7,157 nucleotides of DNA from Lautropia sp. (GTDB lineage: Bacteria > Pseudomonadota > Gammaproteobacteria > Burkholderiales > Burkholderiaceae_E), in contig JACCRJ010000638.1 in assembly GCA_013813615.1 (NCBI GenBank), positions 1-7,157 of the forward strand, written 5' to 3'. Below are positions 6,523 to 7,157 of the stretch, piece after piece (within the stretch, counting starts at the first letter, position 1; every line of letters begins with the position of its first letter). Below the pieces are notes generated by a model. It was not told the DNA's origin, did no database searches, and saw nothing but the letters and a program-made list of their open reading frames with translations. The position numbers and the translations under genes are program-made.

Positions 6523-7157
6523 TCAGTGCTGCCGGCTGTCCTGGCGCCCCTGCCCACCGGCGCCGCGTTCGTAGACGATGCGCCCGCCGACGAGTGTCAT
6601 CAGCGCACGCCCGAGCAACTCGCGACCGTGGTAGGGCGTATCCTTGCCCTGGCTCAGGAGGCTCTGGTCGTCAACCACCCACGGCGCGTGCGGATCGAAC
6701 AGGCATAGATCGGCAGCCGCGCCCGGCGCGACACCGGCCACCCCCTCCTCCTGGATGCCGGCGATCCGCGCCGGCTCGCGCGTCACCAGCCGCAGCGCCT
6801 GCGCAAGCCCGATCCCTTCCTCTTGCGCCCACTTCAGCGTCAGCGGCAGCAGCAGCTCGAGCCCGGTGGTCCCCGGCTCCGCCTCGCCGAAAGGCAGCAG
6901 CTTGGCATCCTCCGCAACCGGGGTATGGTCCGAACAGATCGCGTCGATGGTGCCGTCCAGGAGGCCCGCGCGGATCGCTTCCCGGTCACGCTGCGAGCGA
7001 AACGGCGGGTCTACCCGGTAGCGGGAATCGAAGAAGCCGATGTCGACGTCGATCAGGTGAAGATGGTGCACGGCCACGTCGGCCGTCAACGGCAGCCCGG
7101 TCGCCTTCGCCCGGCGCACCAGTTCCACTCCGGCCGCGGAGGACAGCCGGCACAGGT
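6523..7157 (-). CDS. pyrC: Dihydroorotase-family protein (PyrC or non-catalytic PyrC'/PyrX type), N-terminus beyond right edge
   Basis: About 210 C-terminal residues of a roughly 425-residue amidohydrolase are visible. Dihydroorotase interconverts carbamoyl-aspartate and dihydroorotate in pyrimidine synthesis. The frame continues to the right edge: LCRLSSAAGVELVRRAK precedes TADVAVHHLHL, which carries the His-His expected to bind zinc. DPPFRSQRDREAIRAGLLDG then corresponds to the family's NPPLRS..DR.A...GL.DGTID segment. ICSDHTPVAEDAKLLPF is the DHAPH region, with the catalytic Asp kept but Val where the second His of DHxPH normally sits. EPGTTGLELLLPLTLKWA and a C-terminal GVAPGAAADLCLFD strand complete the barrel. 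A GTG at 7126-7128 is internal, not the start. Some proteobacteria have inactive dihydroorotase-like subunits that assemble with aspartate transcarbamoylase (PyrB). The N-terminal HxH site needed to tell them apart is out of view. pyrB is expected upstream. The plsC-like gene follows by 9 bases. Confidence 0.88.
   Translation of the reverse strand, partial: LCRLSSAAGVELVRRAKATGLPLTADVAVHHLHLIDVDIGFFDSRYRVDPPFRSQRDREAIRAGLLDGTIDAICSDHTPVAEDAKLLPFGEAEPGTTGLELLLPLTLKWAQEEGIGLAQALRLVTREPARIAGIQEEGVAGVAPGAAADLCLFDPHAPWVVDDQSLLSQGKDTPYHGRELLGRALMTLVGGRIVYERGAGGQGRQDSRQH

Noticed and set aside
7126..7128. GTG as the start of the dihydroorotase gene
   Set aside because: The frame continues upstream to the window edge with family-typical residues (LCRLSSAAG), so this GTG is an internal Val codon.
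1..7157. Defence system, mobile element, CRISPR or other novel multi-gene system
   Set aside because: Every gene-length frame that holds up belongs to a known polysaccharide, nucleotide or lipid family. No transposase, nuclease, toxin or repeat array was seen, and base composition looks even throughout.

Overview
This is a GC-rich stretch of what looks like a proteobacterial chromosome. Lineage is inferred from recognisable protein families and gene order. A beta- or gammaproteobacterium fits best: proteobacterial-type RmlA/RmlB, a WbpL-like/WbpM-like pair, an ApaH of the GDLQGC type, and a dihydroorotase of the RLSSAAGVEL / SDHTPV subgroup followed by a PlsC-type acyltransferase. Coding density is very high, with one intergenic gap above 100 bases (1608-1748). 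I saw no tRNA, rRNA, CRISPR array, insertion sequence or attachment site.

Left part (1-1607, minus strand): an rml operon read leftwards. rmlB (dTDP-glucose 4,6-dehydratase) is followed by rmlA (glucose-1-phosphate thymidylyltransferase). rmlA starts at a TTG overlapping the rmlB stop by two bases and is cut by the left edge. These are two of the four dTDP-L-rhamnose enzymes; rmlC and rmlD would be expected further left.

Middle (1608-5774, plus strand): across a 141-base divergent control region, three tightly packed genes run rightwards. They encode a membrane polyprenyl-phosphate sugar-phosphate transferase (WecA/WbpL/MraY superfamily), a large membrane-anchored NDP-sugar dehydratase of the WbpM/FlaA1/CapD group, and ApaH (diadenosine tetraphosphatase). 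The first two fit together as the start of O-antigen or exopolysaccharide synthesis: WbpM-type enzymes make a modified UDP-HexNAc, and WbpL-type enzymes load such a sugar phosphate onto undecaprenyl phosphate. RmlA/B supply activated rhamnose precursor for the growing polymer. ApaH is a nucleotide housekeeping enzyme sitting at the end of this unit.

Right part (5698-7157, minus strand): a dihydroorotase-family gene entering from the right edge is followed after 9 bases by a lysophospholipid/1-acylglycerol-3-phosphate acyltransferase (plsC-like). plsC converges on apaH, and the two 3' ends overlap by 77 bases, with a perfect 7-bp hairpin inside the overlap.

Overall this is an edge of a surface-polysaccharide locus abutting housekeeping genes. 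I did not find a convincing undescribed system. The points most worth checking are the overlapping convergent 3' ends, the missing second His in the dihydroorotase DHxPH motif, the low-complexity WbpM tail, and the shared divergent promoter region.
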